Origin: Diplodia intermedia
Taxonomy: Eukaryota > Ascomycota > Dothideomycetes > Botryosphaeriales > Botryosphaeriaceae
Length of the DNA stretch: 64,000 nucleotides
Direction of reading: 5' to 3'
NCBI GenBank assembly: GCA_021495925.1
Contig: JAKEKT010000037.1
Location: forward strand, 1 to 64,000
Positions 42,440 through 54,683 of the stretch are shown here, in pieces. Under the pieces are notes generated by a model that saw only the letters and a program-made list of their open reading frames with translations, was not told where the DNA came from and did not search any database. A program made the translations under genes and the position numbers. Each line of letters starts with the position of its first letter. Position 1 is the stretch's first letter.

Positions 42440-44623
42440 CTAGTGTGCCTGTGCCGCTTGTGCCGCCGCCTGCATCCACCACAGGCACCTCTTGTTCGCC
42501 GCTGGATCCGTCACCATCTCGAATCCCTGTTCCCCCATCCTTGCGGTCCTCGCCTCTGTTCCATACGCCTCAACTGCCTTTAACCCATCCCCTGCGCTCT
42601 CCGGCATGCCACTAGCCGCGAAGCTAACGACATAATCCTGCAGCACCCCCGCCACAGTTGCGTTAAACGTCCCATAGTCCTTGGCTCCATATGCATCTTG
42701 CGCCTGGCCAGGCACGTAGAAGGTGTACGGGACCACCTGCCCATGCACCGCCGGCGGCACGGCAAAGAGATACGCATACGATGCCACATCCTTCGCCGCG
42801 CCCCGTCCAGCTGCAGCGAACACCGAGTTCAGCGCAAACGCATTGCACGTGAACAGCGACTCGCTGAGCAGCAACGCCGCGCGCTCTCGAACGTCCGCGT
42901 ACAGCGCACCCGATCCGTTGTACACGGGCGGATAGAGCTCCTTGACGATGTAGTCGACGGGATCCGCGGCGGCGGCGCCGTTACCGCGTCCAGGTCCACT
43001 TCCACGCATGCGCCTCCGTCCGCGTCGACCGGCATCATCCCCGTCATCCTCACCACCGCCGTCCAAAGCCGCCCTCACAAACGCCTCAAACTGCGCGTCC
43101 GTCTGCAATCCCGGCGGGACGAACCTCGCCCCCTCATCCGCATTCCTCCCGGTCAGCACGGCCTGCACCCCCCCAACGCTCCCGCCACCACCACCACCAC
43201 CATCGACCCCGCCATAAACCCTCAACAGGACCGCCTTCGGATCCGCCCGCACCAGCCCGCCGTCGACGACGGGGCCGAAGACGAAGCTGCCGGGCGGCGC
43301 CGCCGCCACCATCGCGCGGTTCGCCTCCATCAGCCGCTCCGACGGCAGCGCGCGCAGCGCCGCGACGTCGTCGCCGCCGCCCACGCCGGCGTGGCCCAGG
43401 AAAGCGCCGAACCCGCGCCGCGCCGCGCGCGGCCCGGGCGACGGGTGCCACCCGGGCGACTCCAGGATGGCGCGGTGGAAGAGCGGCGGTCGGGGCGCCC
43501 CTTCTTCTCCCCCCTCCCCCCCTTCCTCGCCTCCATCCTTGCCGTGATCGTCGAGCTTCCCGCGCCCGCCGCTGCGGTGGACGGCACCGCTCCCGTCGTT
43601 GTCGCCGCCGTAGTCCCTGTCGATCGGATACACCGCGGACGAGTCGTCGTCGTCGCGCCGAAGGCCGCGGCCCCCGTACGCCGTCACGTGGTGCGCGATG
43701 GCGCCGGCGCCGGCCGACTCGCCCATGGCGGTGACGCGGGCGCGCGAGCCGCCGAAGAGGTGGATGTGCGACTGCACCCAGCGGAGGGCGAGGCGTTGGT
43801 CGTGCAGCGCGGCGTTGGCCGTGATGGCGTCGGTGTCGTTTGCGGACGGTGGTGGTGACGGTGGTATCTGGCCGGTCGAGAGGAAGCCGAAGGCGCCGAG
43901 GCGGTAGTTTATGGAGACGAAGATGACGCCGTCGTTGTCGTCGTTGCCGTCGTTGTCGTTGTGGCGGCGGATCAGGCCGGCGGGGTTGCCGGCGGAGTTT
44001 TTGGAGCCGGTCATGTAGCTGCCGCCTGGTGGGAATTTAGTTGGTCGCCAGACTGAGGGAAGGATAGGGAGGAGAATGATAATGGTGAAAGGGGATGGGG
44101 TGTGTTGCACCTACCGTGGAACCAGACCAGTACGGGGGCATCGGCGCCACCGTCCCGCCTCCTGTGACTTGCTTTCTCGAAGACCTTGCGCGGCACGATG
44201 ACGTCGAGGAAAAGACAGTCTTCGCTCTCACGCGGGTCTCTCGTGGTGGAGGAGGAGTTATGAGAACTGTGAGCCGCCGGCGCTTGAGGGCAGATCCGCC
44301 CGACGCTACCGTCATTTATCCCCATGCGGCCGGTGACGGGTGGCACTGGGGCTTTGAAACGCAGATCTCCGAGAGGCGGAGTCGCATATCGGATGTTGGA
44401 GAAGTTGAAGTAGTCGCCTGCTTGCTATATGGAACTGTCAGTAATGACTTTCCCATTGGGCGTTACGGGACTCTCGTCTTACATTGTATTCCGCAGCGCG
44501 GTAGCGCTCATAGCCTAGATCAACGACGGGTAGCGAGGCCGAGTCACTGACGGGGGCCGCGAAGACAGGCGTAAATAAGACCAAGGAGGCCACGGCCGTG
44601 AGGGCGCGCCTGCAGAAAATCAT
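42440..44623 (-). CDS. type-B carboxylesterase, secreted
   Basis: A secreted alpha/beta-hydrolase of 678 residues from three exons: 44483–44623, 44115–44424 and 42440–44025. Introns are 58 and 89 bp. A signal peptide (RALTAVASLVLFTPVFAAP) precedes FSNIRYATPPLGDLRFKAPV and ESEDCLFLDVIVP, both family signatures. The oxyanion region WFHGGSYMTGS is restored by the second join. The nucleophile is Ser254 in GESAGAG. Triad residues are likely Glu in the NADEGA segment and His in PAVHGQVVPYTF. An unusual Asp/Gly/Glu-rich insert of about 50 residues lies between HHVTAYGG and PLFHRAILESPG, where relatives have only a few. Further Gly-rich inserts occur near 43190 and 43010. Substrate is unknown. The gene ends 65 bp from the dead permease, tail to tail. 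Confidence 0.85.
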
Positions 44624-45455
44624 TTTGAGTGGCAGGTTTTCAATAGAGAGAGAGAGAGAAAGGAGACAACAGTGAAGAGCAGCGGCAATTTAAAGGGAAA
44701 AAAATGAAGCGTAGCGTAAGGTCAAAACTTTCGTGTAGTAAAAGCGTTAATTTGGCAGAAGTCCCTTGGTACCGCCACCACACTGTGTGCCTCAGTTCTG
44801 TCTGCACACAACATACCCAAACTTCAGCCATAGTGACACGGCGATAGGGGATGAACAACTAAAATCCTATCCAGCGGCTGCAGCCGTCCAGCTCGTGCAG
44901 ATTCCTGTCGATCGGGTGAAACGTGTTGTTGTGTTTCGATATTCCTCAGTCCAGTGTCACCTGGATTTGGTGGGCATGAGAAGAAGCGTGGCCACGGCCG
45001 GGAACATATCGCACCATGGTTCAAAACGCAAAAGCATTGAGACGAACCAATAACCCAACAAGACCCTGGATGCAGCTAAACGAATGCCCGTTAGCGACTC
45101 ACTACGTCACACTCCCTTCGCTCAGCATAATTATTGAGAGCATCACCAAAGTATCCTGTACTGCGGCCTGTACATCAACGGCTGCGCTCTCGCTGCTTGA
45201 TTCAATCTCTTCAGCACCACCGCCTTTTTCAAAAGCGGACGACCACACGGATCCTCCCCTTCCTCAAAATCCCAGCGCCCACAAGCCAGAAACCGACTTT
45301 TTAGTCCGAACATTAATAGAAAAAAAAAGATTCCGATTACCATTTCGCAAGAATCCATCTCTTTGGTATATCCAACCCAAAACTCCCAAAGCCAAGACCT
45401 TCAATAACTCCCCTAATCCCTCCTCTTCCACGTCCCAAAACCTCCTCCTCCCTCA
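44624..45455. other. spacer between the carboxylesterase and the histidine kinase gene
   Basis: It contains the esterase promoter, with a (GA)n tract at 44645–44659 that is a CT-rich leader on the coding strand. On the right is the 3' untranslated region of the kinase. No other gene was recognised. Confidence 0.5.
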
Positions 45456-48400
45456 TCACACCTCCCCCACAACCGGCCCAAACGGCACCGACTCCATCCT
45501 CGCCAACCCCTTCCCAGCACCATCCCCCAAACCCCCACCCCCACCACCCACCCCACCACCCACATCGACATCCCTCCCCTCCCCCACGCCGCCATTCGCG
45601 ACCCAGTTGTCCAACAGCCTGCCCACCTCCTTGAAGCTGACCGGCTTCGTCATGTACAGGTCGAACCCGCTGGTGAAGGCCTCGCTCTGGTCGCGGCCGC
45701 TGGCCAGCCCCGTCAGCGCGACGATCAGCGCCGGCGGCGGCCGCGCGTGCGGCGGCCGCGCCGCCGCGAACTCGGCCTCGAGCGCCCGGATCCGCCGCGT
45801 CGCCTCGAACCCGTTCATGATGGGCATCGAGATGTCCATGAAGACGATGTCGGGCGGGGTCGGGGGCGCGGCGGCGGTGGGGCTGGAGGTGTCGAGGTGG
45901 TGGTGGTCGTGGGGGCCGTTGGTGGTGGTTGCAGCGTCGTGGTGGCCGTTTGTGTTGTTTTTGTTGTTACTGTTGTTGTTGTTGTTCGTGACGATGTCGC
46001 CGTGGGCGAAGAGTAGCGACTCGAACACGGCGACGGCCTGCGCGCCATCGGCCGCCGAGTACACGGCCGAGTACTTGCGCTTGCGCATGAAGGTTTGCAG
46101 CAGTCGCAGGTTGACCGCGTTGTCATCGACGAGGAGCAGCCGCGGCGTGCGCCCCGAGGTGCTGGGCGTCGGCGTTTTGGAGCCGCGGCTGATGCTCTTG
46201 TGGCGGGTCGGCGTAATGGTGCCGCTGGTGTCGTTGGAGGATTGTCTGACGTTGGCAGCGGGGCCGGCCATCGAGGGTCTGACGGCGTCGGGCGGAGGAG
46301 GGGGAGGGGGAGTGGTCGTGGCGATGAGGCCCTGGGAGCTCATCGGAGAAGCCGGCGGTGCTTCGTATTGTAGCCGCTCTTGCGGCGTCCAGGACATGGT
46401 GCGGCTGTGATGGAACGGAGGCCGGTCTTCCTCGGCCCGGATGAAGGAAGGAGATGTTATACCATCATCGCCCGTTGTAAGTGCCGGTGCATTGTCAGGG
46501 AATGGGAACTCTTCGTTCAGCTCAACGGGCGGGACTGCGTCGGGAGAGGGCAATGTATCTAGTGCCATGTGAGCATTCATGCTCTCGTCGTTACCGAGGA
46601 TGTCTCCTTGAAAGAGGACATTCAAGGTTTCTGGCTCGCCTTTGTGGTTTGTGTTCAGCGTTATTTGCTCCACGTGAGTCACCACTTCATCAGCAATGGC
46701 GTCCTCGATGGCCTCCAGCGAGACTACAGAATCTGCGACGCTGCCAGGATTGTACTTCCTTGCGCGCTTCTCCATGACGTTCTGCAGCGCCTTGGCCAGC
46801 CTGTATGGACCGACGGGCCTGGGCAGATACTCCAGGTTTACGTGCTTCATCAGTTGGTCTGCGGTCGAGTTCCTCACAGCACCGGCACGGATAACAAGGA
46901 GCAGAGGGCCATCTCTCAAACTACCCTTCAAGCTTGGGCAGAGTTCCAGAAGATGCGGTAAATCGACTTCGTCAACTGCAATGAGATCGGGGCGGGCTTC
47001 GAGACTCCAATCGACGACGTTTAAGAAGCCATACCAGTCCTTAAGGAAACACTCGAGCGATGCCCTCGCAATATCCAGCGCACGGATGGTGAGAGGGTTG
47101 GTGAACTGCTCGTAGTCAGATGGCCTAAACAAAGCTGCAGTCATCCCGGACACGGCCAGCCTGACGGAGTTTAGACAAGAGTGGATGGGTCGTTGGCCAT
47201 TACTGCCCCCGGTGCTCCCGGTACCAGCGGTGCCCACGGTACTCGCGGACGAAGCAGGCACTGATGCCGGCGTTGCGGTCGAGTTGGTGCCACTACTGCC
47301 ACCGCCCTTGACCATCGGTAAGTTCACAACCACCTCTGTGCCGACCCCAAGCGCGCTCCTGATGTTGATGTCACCGTTGAGCATTTCAACGAGAGATCTC
47401 ACTAGCGAGAGGCCGAGGCCGGTTCCGGGGTTTAGTGTATTTTCCTGGGCGAAGGGTGTGAAAAGCTTGGTCCTGAGATATTCAGGCGAGATGCCTTGGC
47501 CAGAGTCGGATATCGTTAGGGTGACGATACTGGTCGCGGGAGGATCCTGGCTGCTGTTTTGCGATGGTGGATCCTTGATATCCTTGGCGCTTAGGCTCAC
47601 CCGGATGAAGCCCTGTCTGGTATACTTGATTGCGTTGCCGAAGAGGTTCATGACGATACGTCTGACCGCCCCTGGCTGTGTAACAAAATCCCACCGACGT
47701 GCCTCGATATTCATGATGATCTCGACAGCTGGCCTCGTTGCATTTGTTGATTCCCCATGCTCCAATTCACCCAGGTTGCGGTTGGGCGCGCCTTGGAGTT
47801 TGTCATCCGGTCCTTCAAAAGTCGTGATGTCCCGGAAAGCGTGGCCTAACGCCACGCCCGCAACAACCTCTTCCATTATGGCTGCAAGGTCGATGGCGTC
47901 GTATAGATTTAGCGACGGTTGCTGAATTGCCGGATGCATCGCATTCTGAGCGTTCGCCTCCTTGCGCGATTTCCTTGCCTTCCGAATGTTTCTTTCAAAC
48001 GAGTTGATCTTGGAGTAATCCAGAACCATATTGATGGTATCCAAAAGGGTCCTCGCACAGCTGTCAGCCGTCGATACCAAGGACTTCTGGTACGAAGAGC
48101 ATTCCGTGTCTTCCAGAAACTCGCAAGATGCCAGAATGCCATGCAGAGGCGAGCGAAGCTCGTGTGAAATCGATCCGATGAAATCGCTCTTCTGCTGGTC
48201 CGAAACCAAGGTTGCCAGACGGGCGACCTCGGTCATTATGCAGCAGCAGAAAGCTATAGCATGAAGAAAATCAGGATTGTGAGAAAAAGTACGGAAGTCC
48301 GAAGTATTGTAAGCGAAACATGCGACCCATGACTCGATTTGCACGTCCCACAGAGGAACGAAGATGATCTGGCGTGCTCCGGGGAAGTGTTTGGCGAGTA

Positions 48401-50182
48401 TGATAGCCTCACTTCTGGATGGCAGTCTCCGCCGAGACCCGGGCGAAATGGGTGAGTGATCAGCCGAGAGCGATTCCTCTCCTGAAGAGCCCTGGCTGAG
48501 ACCATCATCCCCAAAACTGTAGAGTTTCCCTCGGGGATGCCGCCTGATCAATTTGGTTAAGTCGTCGGGCGAAAGTGGTGTGAAATGTTGCGGATCCCCC
48601 TCTTCATCATCTCGATGTCTTACATGCGAGACCGCATGGGCCAGGACGTCCACGGAATGGCCGGAATCCACGTAACTTGGCACGTTATCCATAGAATGTT
48701 CGCCACCAGAGCCCCGACGCTGCCGGGGAACCTCTTTCAAGTCATCCAGCGAAGGCTTCATCGAGGGGCTGTGCATGGCATCCGGACGGAGGCCAGCCGT
48801 AGTGCTCATGAAAACGACACCTCCCCCATCTGGCAACGACAAAGAGTCCAGCAGCCCTTTCGAGGCGCGCTCAAACGTTTCGAGGTGGTCGTGGTCTGCG
48901 ACTCTGGGGCTCGTCTCGCTCTCGGAATCGTCACTGGAATGCGCGTCCTGTTTTCTGGAGCCGTTGGTGCTACGGCGGCTGCTCCTTGTCGACCTGGGCG
49001 TGCCGGGCAATTTCGGGCTTGTGATGGATTCGCTCCTTTCCTCTCCTTTGACAGTCAAGGCGGCCTTGTGCTCGGCAAAGGTTGCAAGCTTGTAACTGCG
49101 CGACCTCTGGTGACTGATGGTGCGCTTGCGCTTGCGCAGCGGGTGCTCGGGATCCACGAAGGCGGCAAGACACATGTTCATGTTGACGGCGCGCTTCCGG
49201 TCTTCCTTCTCTTTCATGAGCTCCAGGTGCGCCATCACATTGCTTGCCATGATGGTGAGGACTGCCGAGGAAATTAGTTGCCGTTTTCGCAGGGCGAACA
49301 CGTTACCGGGAACGGCATGGCTGGGTCGGAAGGCTAGTCTCGTTCGGGAGTAGATGCTCCCGTCTGCAAGTCAGAGCGCAGCGAGCCCACTCCGGTCAAG
49401 CCCGGACAGAGAACTCAGCCCCACCGCACTGCATGCTGCTCCGGCAATGCTCCCAGCCACGCGAAAAGTACACAACGCGGACCTACATTTCTTGGAGGAC
49501 TCCTTGAGCGGCTCGCGCACCTTGACGTCCATGGCGAAGAGAGAGCCAATGGGGATGCCCTTCTTCGTCCTCAACGGCACGCCAGCATAGTACCTGTGGG
49601 GAGCTGTCAGTGCCGCGATCTCAGCCCATCTTCAGATCGTCGATTTACCTGAAGTGCGGCTCGCCGGCCACGAACGGCAACGAGTTGAACCGATCATCCT
49701 TGGTGAGGTCGAGGACCTCGAAGCAGGCAGGCGAGCCATCAGGACTCGGCGCCTGTTCAAGCGTGTGCTCACACAAGCGGCCGCGCTTGGGCACGCTCAT
49801 GTTGCACTGTTCCTGGCCCGACGGGGTCAGCCAAGGTCAGCCAGCCGGGAGAATGGTGGATGCATACGCCAGCCCAGATGGCATCGCCGGGATCCTCGGA
49901 CTCGTCGCTGTTGGCGAGGTCCAGCGTCTTGGTGCTCTCGGCCACAAAGTACTGCGTCTCGCGGTCGATCAGGCTGATGAGCACGCGCTGGACGTCCAAT
50001 CGCCAGGTGACCAGCTGGGCATGCGCGGTGAGCACCGTGTTGGGGCTGGAGGAGCGCAGGACAGAGACGGTGTTTTCGCGGACGCGCGGCGGTTGGAAGT
50101 ACTTGTACAGCTCTCTCGCGCGAGAGCTGTCGGTGCTGGCGGCAGGCGGCGCGGCAGGCTCGGGCTGCTGCTGGCACCCCAT
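45456..50182 (-). CDS. hybrid sensor histidine kinase (GAF – HisKA – HATPase – receiver)
   Basis: A two-component sensor of 1,497 residues in four exons: 49868–50182, 49649–49812, 49487–49593 and 45456–49363. Splice phases sum to a single frame. Residues of about 30–215 look like a GAF-type sensor domain (LYKYFQPPRVRENTVSVLRS, then LISLIDRETQYFVAESTKTL and GRLCEHTL). The dimerisation domain has SHELRSPLHG with the phospho-accepting His596. The ATP-binding domain has NLFGNAIKYT (Asn772), SDSGQGIS and GTGLGLSLVRSL. The C-terminal receiver starts LLLVDDNAVN (Asp1275), with Asp1372 in FMDISMP as phospho-acceptor and MTKPVSF near the end. An Asn/His/Thr-rich insert of about 45 residues splits the receiver. 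No membrane segment is seen, so a cytosolic sensor is likely. The fungal class cannot be named with certainty. The join between exons 3 and 4 is the least certain. Confidence 0.87.
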
Positions 50183-50940
50183 CGTCGGGTTAGGGATGGT
50201 TGTAGCAATTGGACAGCAGCGCGGCGGCAGGAAATCCGGAGGGCATGAGGCGAGCGCGGCGGAATTTGCGGGTTTGCAGAGCAGTGATGGAGCAGGCGCC
50301 GCTGCTGCGATCGGGCTCGCACATATCTGTGTTGGGGCCTAGGCTGGCGCCCGGGGCGGCTGGCGAGGGAGGCCGTCCGCAGCGGGCTTCCGGCGGCCGC
50401 CAAGCAGCGGGCACGCTGTTGGAGCGCTATTGCACCGTCGCTCGCGCTACGGCTGGCCGTGTTCGTGGCTTGGAGCGTCCCTGTTCGCGAGAAGGCCCAG
50501 GCAGGCCTGCAAAAGCACCACGACTGCTGAACCCTGATCCATGCCCGAGCGAGCATGGCCGCCGCCGAGGCCGCCGCACCAGCACCGCTGAGCCAGAGCC
50601 CCGCCCGTCTCCGCCGCCCGCCCGCACTTGGTTCTTGTGCGCCGCCTCTCCAACGGTGGCGACTCGGCGTGCCCGTCGCCTGTTTCTAACTTCAACGGCC
50701 GCGCGCTCTGGCCGGTTCGGAGATGAGTAATAATAACGACGCCGCTGCGGACAAAACGCACGTGCGTCTGTTTGTGTGCTACTCTGCTTCGGCCACCCCC
50801 CTCAGCCTGTGCGAGTCATCCACCGGCTCGTGTAATCTAGTGCAGTGCTTACACATGGGGCGCCCCAAGCCGACGACCCTGACTCCAGGCGCGCCCGGGC
50901 GTCCTCCACCCATCTCCTCGCCTTAAGCCGTGCTGCCTTC
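50183..50940. other. GC-rich promoter region of the histidine kinase gene
   Basis: No supported gene. It is GC-rich, with chance open frames on both strands. It lies between the kinase start and the 3' end of the F-box-like gene, which reads in the same direction, so it combines a promoter and a 3' untranslated region. Confidence 0.5.
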
Positions 50941-51807
50941 TCAGCTGTCGCGCTGGCACTCGCGGCACTCGAGGTACAGCGCCGCGCAGAACTCCCGAAT
51001 CGGTTGCCAGCCTTCGTGGTCGTCCATCACCACGTGATCCGCCGGGCACGTCCACTTCCATCTCCCATCCACGTCTCTTTTCAGACAGTTCTCCCCGAGC
51101 GTCCAAGACTCGAGCCCGAAGGTGATGGCGGTGAAGCGCGGCTCTGCCATGTCCTTGAACTGCTGCGACACTTGACTCCACAGCCACAGAGGATTCCACA
51201 TGCGATCCGGGACCGCGTGCACATGGAGCCTGAGCTTCTCAACTCGTTTCATCGCGCTCAGACTCCGGGACACGCGGTCCCTCAGTCCCCAGTCGCGCGG
51301 CATGGAGCGCGGATCTCGCGACCCGAGCATATTGGATGTTGCAATGATGCGGATCTCGCAGCTGCGAATCTTGCACACGCTGTCGCGACTCAGCGGCCAG
51401 GGATTCGTGCTCTGCTCATTTGACCGATCAACATTCAGGGTGAATGTTGCATGCTTGCAGAGCACGTCCATGAATTCCCGATGGAGCTGGCGGCTGGCCA
51501 GCAGTATGCCGTACTTTGGATAGTGAGGCTTCTTGTGGCTCGGGATCCAGGACATCATTCTCAGAGGACGTGGCGAGCGCATTGCTTCGGTTGGAAATGA
51601 AGGGTTGCAATCGGGTTCCACCAGCTCCTCGTAAACCATGGTGCGGATTTCGGCTGGCAAAGCAGCGAGGTTGAAAAAAGGCTCTGGCTTCGAGGCCCGG
51701 CGCCGCTGACAGTAGAGAAGCAGCGGCAGCGAGACGGCAATTGCCAAGATCAGGGTCCACACCGGGAGGGTCCAGCTAGTGGGCGCGGTCGCCATGACTA
51801 GAACCAT
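50941..51807 (-). CDS. F-box-like (2EXR-type) protein with N-terminal membrane anchor
   Basis: A single-exon gene of 288 residues. After a hydrophobic segment at about 10–33 (LPVWTLILAIAVSLPLLLYC) and a basic QRRRA stop-transfer, the protein reads FFNLAALPAEIRTMVYEELV. This is the start of the F-box-like 2EXR domain found in many fungal proteins of unknown role. ILLASRQLHREFMDVLCKHA continues that pattern. The C-terminal part contains Trp-rich and Cys-rich segments (ALYLECRECQRDS). The predicted anchor is unusual for this family. Met1 and Met5 are both possible starts, with little effect. Such proteins may act as substrate adaptors for ubiquitin ligases, but that is only inferred from the F-box likeness. 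Confidence 0.72.
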   Translation of the reverse strand: MVLVMATAPTSWTLPVWTLILAIAVSLPLLLYCQRRRASKPEPFFNLAALPAEIRTMVYEELVEPDCNPSFPTEAMRSPRPLRMMSWIPSHKKPHYPKYGILLASRQLHREFMDVLCKHATFTLNVDRSNEQSTNPWPLSRDSVCKIRSCEIRIIATSNMLGSRDPRSMPRDWGLRDRVSRSLSAMKRVEKLRLHVHAVPDRMWNPLWLWSQVSQQFKDMAEPRFTAITFGLESWTLGENCLKRDVDGRWKWTCPADHVVMDDHEGWQPIREFCAALYLECRECQRDS

Positions 51808-53126
51808 AGCTCCGGGTCGAGCAACGCGGTATAGGCGAGGTGGATAGCGGGCGGAAGCGGCTTTGTTTCCAGTTGGCGGCTGAGCGGTCCCCGCAATCGA
51901 GAGATGCCGGAGGGCAGGTTTGGCTGGCGTTTAGGGTGCTTCGCTGGCTTATACACTCTCCTGTTGCCTTGAGGGATCAGCACAGCCACGCCAGGCACGG
52001 ACCGACATTGTAGGGCTGAGAGCGCCCCTGTGAGAGTTTTGCACGAATGCGGCGGGCCGAGAGGCTCGAAGCAGAGGGGACACGATGCGCTTCCGGAGTC
52101 GACTCAGCCGTTCTGCCGTCGCCTGGTTCTGGTAATCGGCCTTGGCAAATGCGGACACGATTGCGAGGCGGGTTCCGAGGGTCTCGGGATGCGGCTGTCA
52201 CGGAGGCCAGGTGCGGGCAGTCATGCGGCGCGGGGCCCGAAGTTGGCGACAAGTTTTGCGGGTGGATCGGGGAGCGAAGGAGCAGCTGTGCCGTCTGGTT
52301 GCACTGCGAGCGAGCGAGCAGATCTGCCGCTGAGTAAGGCTGCAAGCGAAGGCCCAGGCACGCCGTGCAGCGGTGGATCTTCCGACAAACACCCTAATCA
52401 CGACCGCACCCCGTCAGAGACCGTCCGGCGCTCTGTCAGCACTCCGCGCGCGCCGTCAGCATTGAAATGTCGTGAATCAGCCACTGCCTGCGCTGGCGTT
52501 TGACGCGCGCCCGTCCGAGACGCGCCCGAGGCCGGGATAACGTGTCTGCCTGGCGGATCGCTGCCGAAACCCGCGGCGCGGCCCTGTGACTGCTGCGACA
52601 CGGCCCTGCGTTTCCAGCGCCTTCGTCGCCCGTCTGGTGCACCTCAGCGCCGATGCTGCGGTACAGGCCGCCTAGCGCCGTGCATCGCGACGTGATTCTT
52701 CACTTCCAGCGCTCTCGAGCGGGGCTAATTCCCAGGATCAGCTGACACAAGCTTGGAAAACTTGTCGTCGTCCTTGCTTGCCCCGGCTTTCACGGCACCG
52801 CCAATTGCGATGTCTGGCTCATTTCCGCGCCGGCCAATGGTCGCGGTGCCGCGTTCCTGGGTGAGGTCATCTTGAGCTTCTCTGCGCCTTGGGCGACGTG
52901 TGTCACCAACGCAGACGCGCCTGGAGCTCTGCCCGACTGCTTGTTTACGTGTGCTGCCCTGTGACGAGCCGCGATGGCTGCCGGTGACGTTCGTTACTGC
53001 CACCCATATAAGATCGCTCCTGCCGCTCACGGCCCTCCAATTGTTCGCTATCTCCAGCTCGCACCCGCCGCCCTCTCCAACTCCCAACAACATCTTCCGT
53101 GAATCCATCCAGCAATACGTGACACC
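51808..53126. other. intergenic region between divergent genes
   Basis: It lies between the F-box-like gene (minus) and the small MARVEL-like gene (plus). A TATA-like CATATAAGA occurs at 53005–53013, about 115 bp before the ATG at 53127, followed by a C/T-rich leader. No coding or RNA gene was recognised in the rest. Confidence 0.5.
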
Positions 53127-53729
53127 ATGATTCTTTCGCGTCTAGTCTCCATCTTCCTCCGCTTCGGCCAGTTCGTCTGCGCCGCCGTACGTCACTTCTG
53201 AGCCTGTGTCTCCATCTCGCATCTCGCTGACATACATTCAGGTCTGCCTGGGCCTATCAGCCTGGTTCCTCCACGAGATCCACGATGGAAGCAGCGGCCC
53301 CCATAAACGTACCATCTACGTTATTGTCATCGCTTGCGTCTCACTCGTCACCTCGCTGATCTGGATGATCCCCTTCACCTTCACCTTCTTCCACGTGAGT
53401 GACGCACCAACGGATCACCCAAGACAACTCGCTAATCAATCACTCAGTATCCGTTCGACTTCATCCTCAGCCTGGCCTGGTTCGCCGCCTTTGGCGCTCT
53501 CGTCGAATACATCAACACCGCCAACTGCGGCGGCGCCTTCCACTGGGGCGGTCTCTACCGCGGCGGCTGGTGCGACAAGTGGAAGGCCAATGAGGCCTTC
53601 GCCTTCATCGCCGCCTGCTTCTGGCTCGCCAGCACCCTGCTCGGCGCCTGGGTCTTCCACAAGAAGTCCCGCCCCGTCGTCGTCGACGGCGCCTCTCGCA
53701 ACCGCTTCGGCCGCCGTTCCTACGTCTAA
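53127..53729 (+). CDS. small four-helix membrane protein (MARVEL-like)
   Basis: Three exons, 53127–53186, 53242–53394 and 53448–53729, give 164 residues. All joins are phase 0 and follow standard GT–AG rules. Four hydrophobic segments are visible: LRFGQFVCAAVCLGLSAWFL, YVIVIACVSLVTSLIWMIPF, DFILSLAWFAAFGALVEYI and FAFIAACFWLASTLLGAWVF. A conserved loop (CGGAFHWGGLYRGGWCDKWK) with paired cysteines lies between helices three and four, typical of fungal MARVEL-domain proteins. The C-terminus is short and basic. These proteins are usually placed at the plasma membrane or in vesicles. No specific role can be assigned. Confidence 0.85.
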
Positions 53730-54683
53730 GCGTCCGGGCTTTTCCCCCTCCCGGAACTCGGCACTGGGAAATTCTGGTGAGACAATGACGTCTGCGCTGC
53801 CCGACGCACGAGTGCTAGGACGCCACCAACATGACAAAAAGGAAAGGAAGAACCTGAGACGGCCCCATTTCTGAACGATCATGACCTCATCCCCCCATAA
53901 TGACTGATACCCTTTCTACTAATCCTCGCTTTGGCGAAGGATCCTTATACCCCGGCGCTTGTTTCTGCGTTTGTACTTTTTCGATAGTCTGATACTATGC
54001 ATCTTAATACCAATTCTGCTTCATGATACCGGTTCACATCAAATCGCAGTAGGTGACAGAAGATTGAAGCTCTCTGATTCCTACTGAGAATGCTACAATG
54101 GCCCGACGTAAATGCGTGCCGACAGCAGTAGTGCAACAATTCTGTGAGGCAGATGCGGGTGGGCTTTATTCTTTTCACACCCGCCGTGGCATCGACGATG
54201 GCGAACTCTCTTGCCTTTCCTGCTTTCCACTTAACCACTTAACCAGTCTCAAAGGCGAGCCTTTTGAACATACCATGTCCGCGACATGACTGAAACTTCA
54301 TTCTTCGCCGTGATATCATCGTTGTCATAAGTAATAGTGCCCGTTACACGCCATATCCCTTCCTCTGTGCAAAGAGGTGCCATGCGCATCCCTTCATCTG
54401 TAGAGGGGAACGCTCTTTCCCAATGAAGTAGTGAAATAATATGGGAATAAAAAAAGAAAAGGGGACGAAAAGAAAAGAAAAATGTCCCAAAGAGTGAGAA
54501 AGGAAACCACAAACGGGACCAGCAAACTTAAGCTGGCCCTTCTTCACCCCCTGGCGTACTCTCGGTTCCCACGACCAGCTCCATGCCGGCATCTTCGCGT
54601 ACGACCCCGCCGCATCATTCCGCAACTAAATTTTTTCTTTCGAACCCGTCGCCCATCGTCTTCGTCCCAGCTGCATCATCACC
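53730..54683. other. spacer between convergent genes
   Basis: It contains the 3' ends of two convergent small membrane-protein genes. No coding frame has recognisable content. Adenine-rich stretches occur near 54440–54480. Confidence 0.5.

Noticed and set aside
42698..43858. 386-codon plus-strand open frame.
   Set aside because: Antisense shadow of the carboxylesterase, whose GESAGAG and other motifs read on the minus strand.
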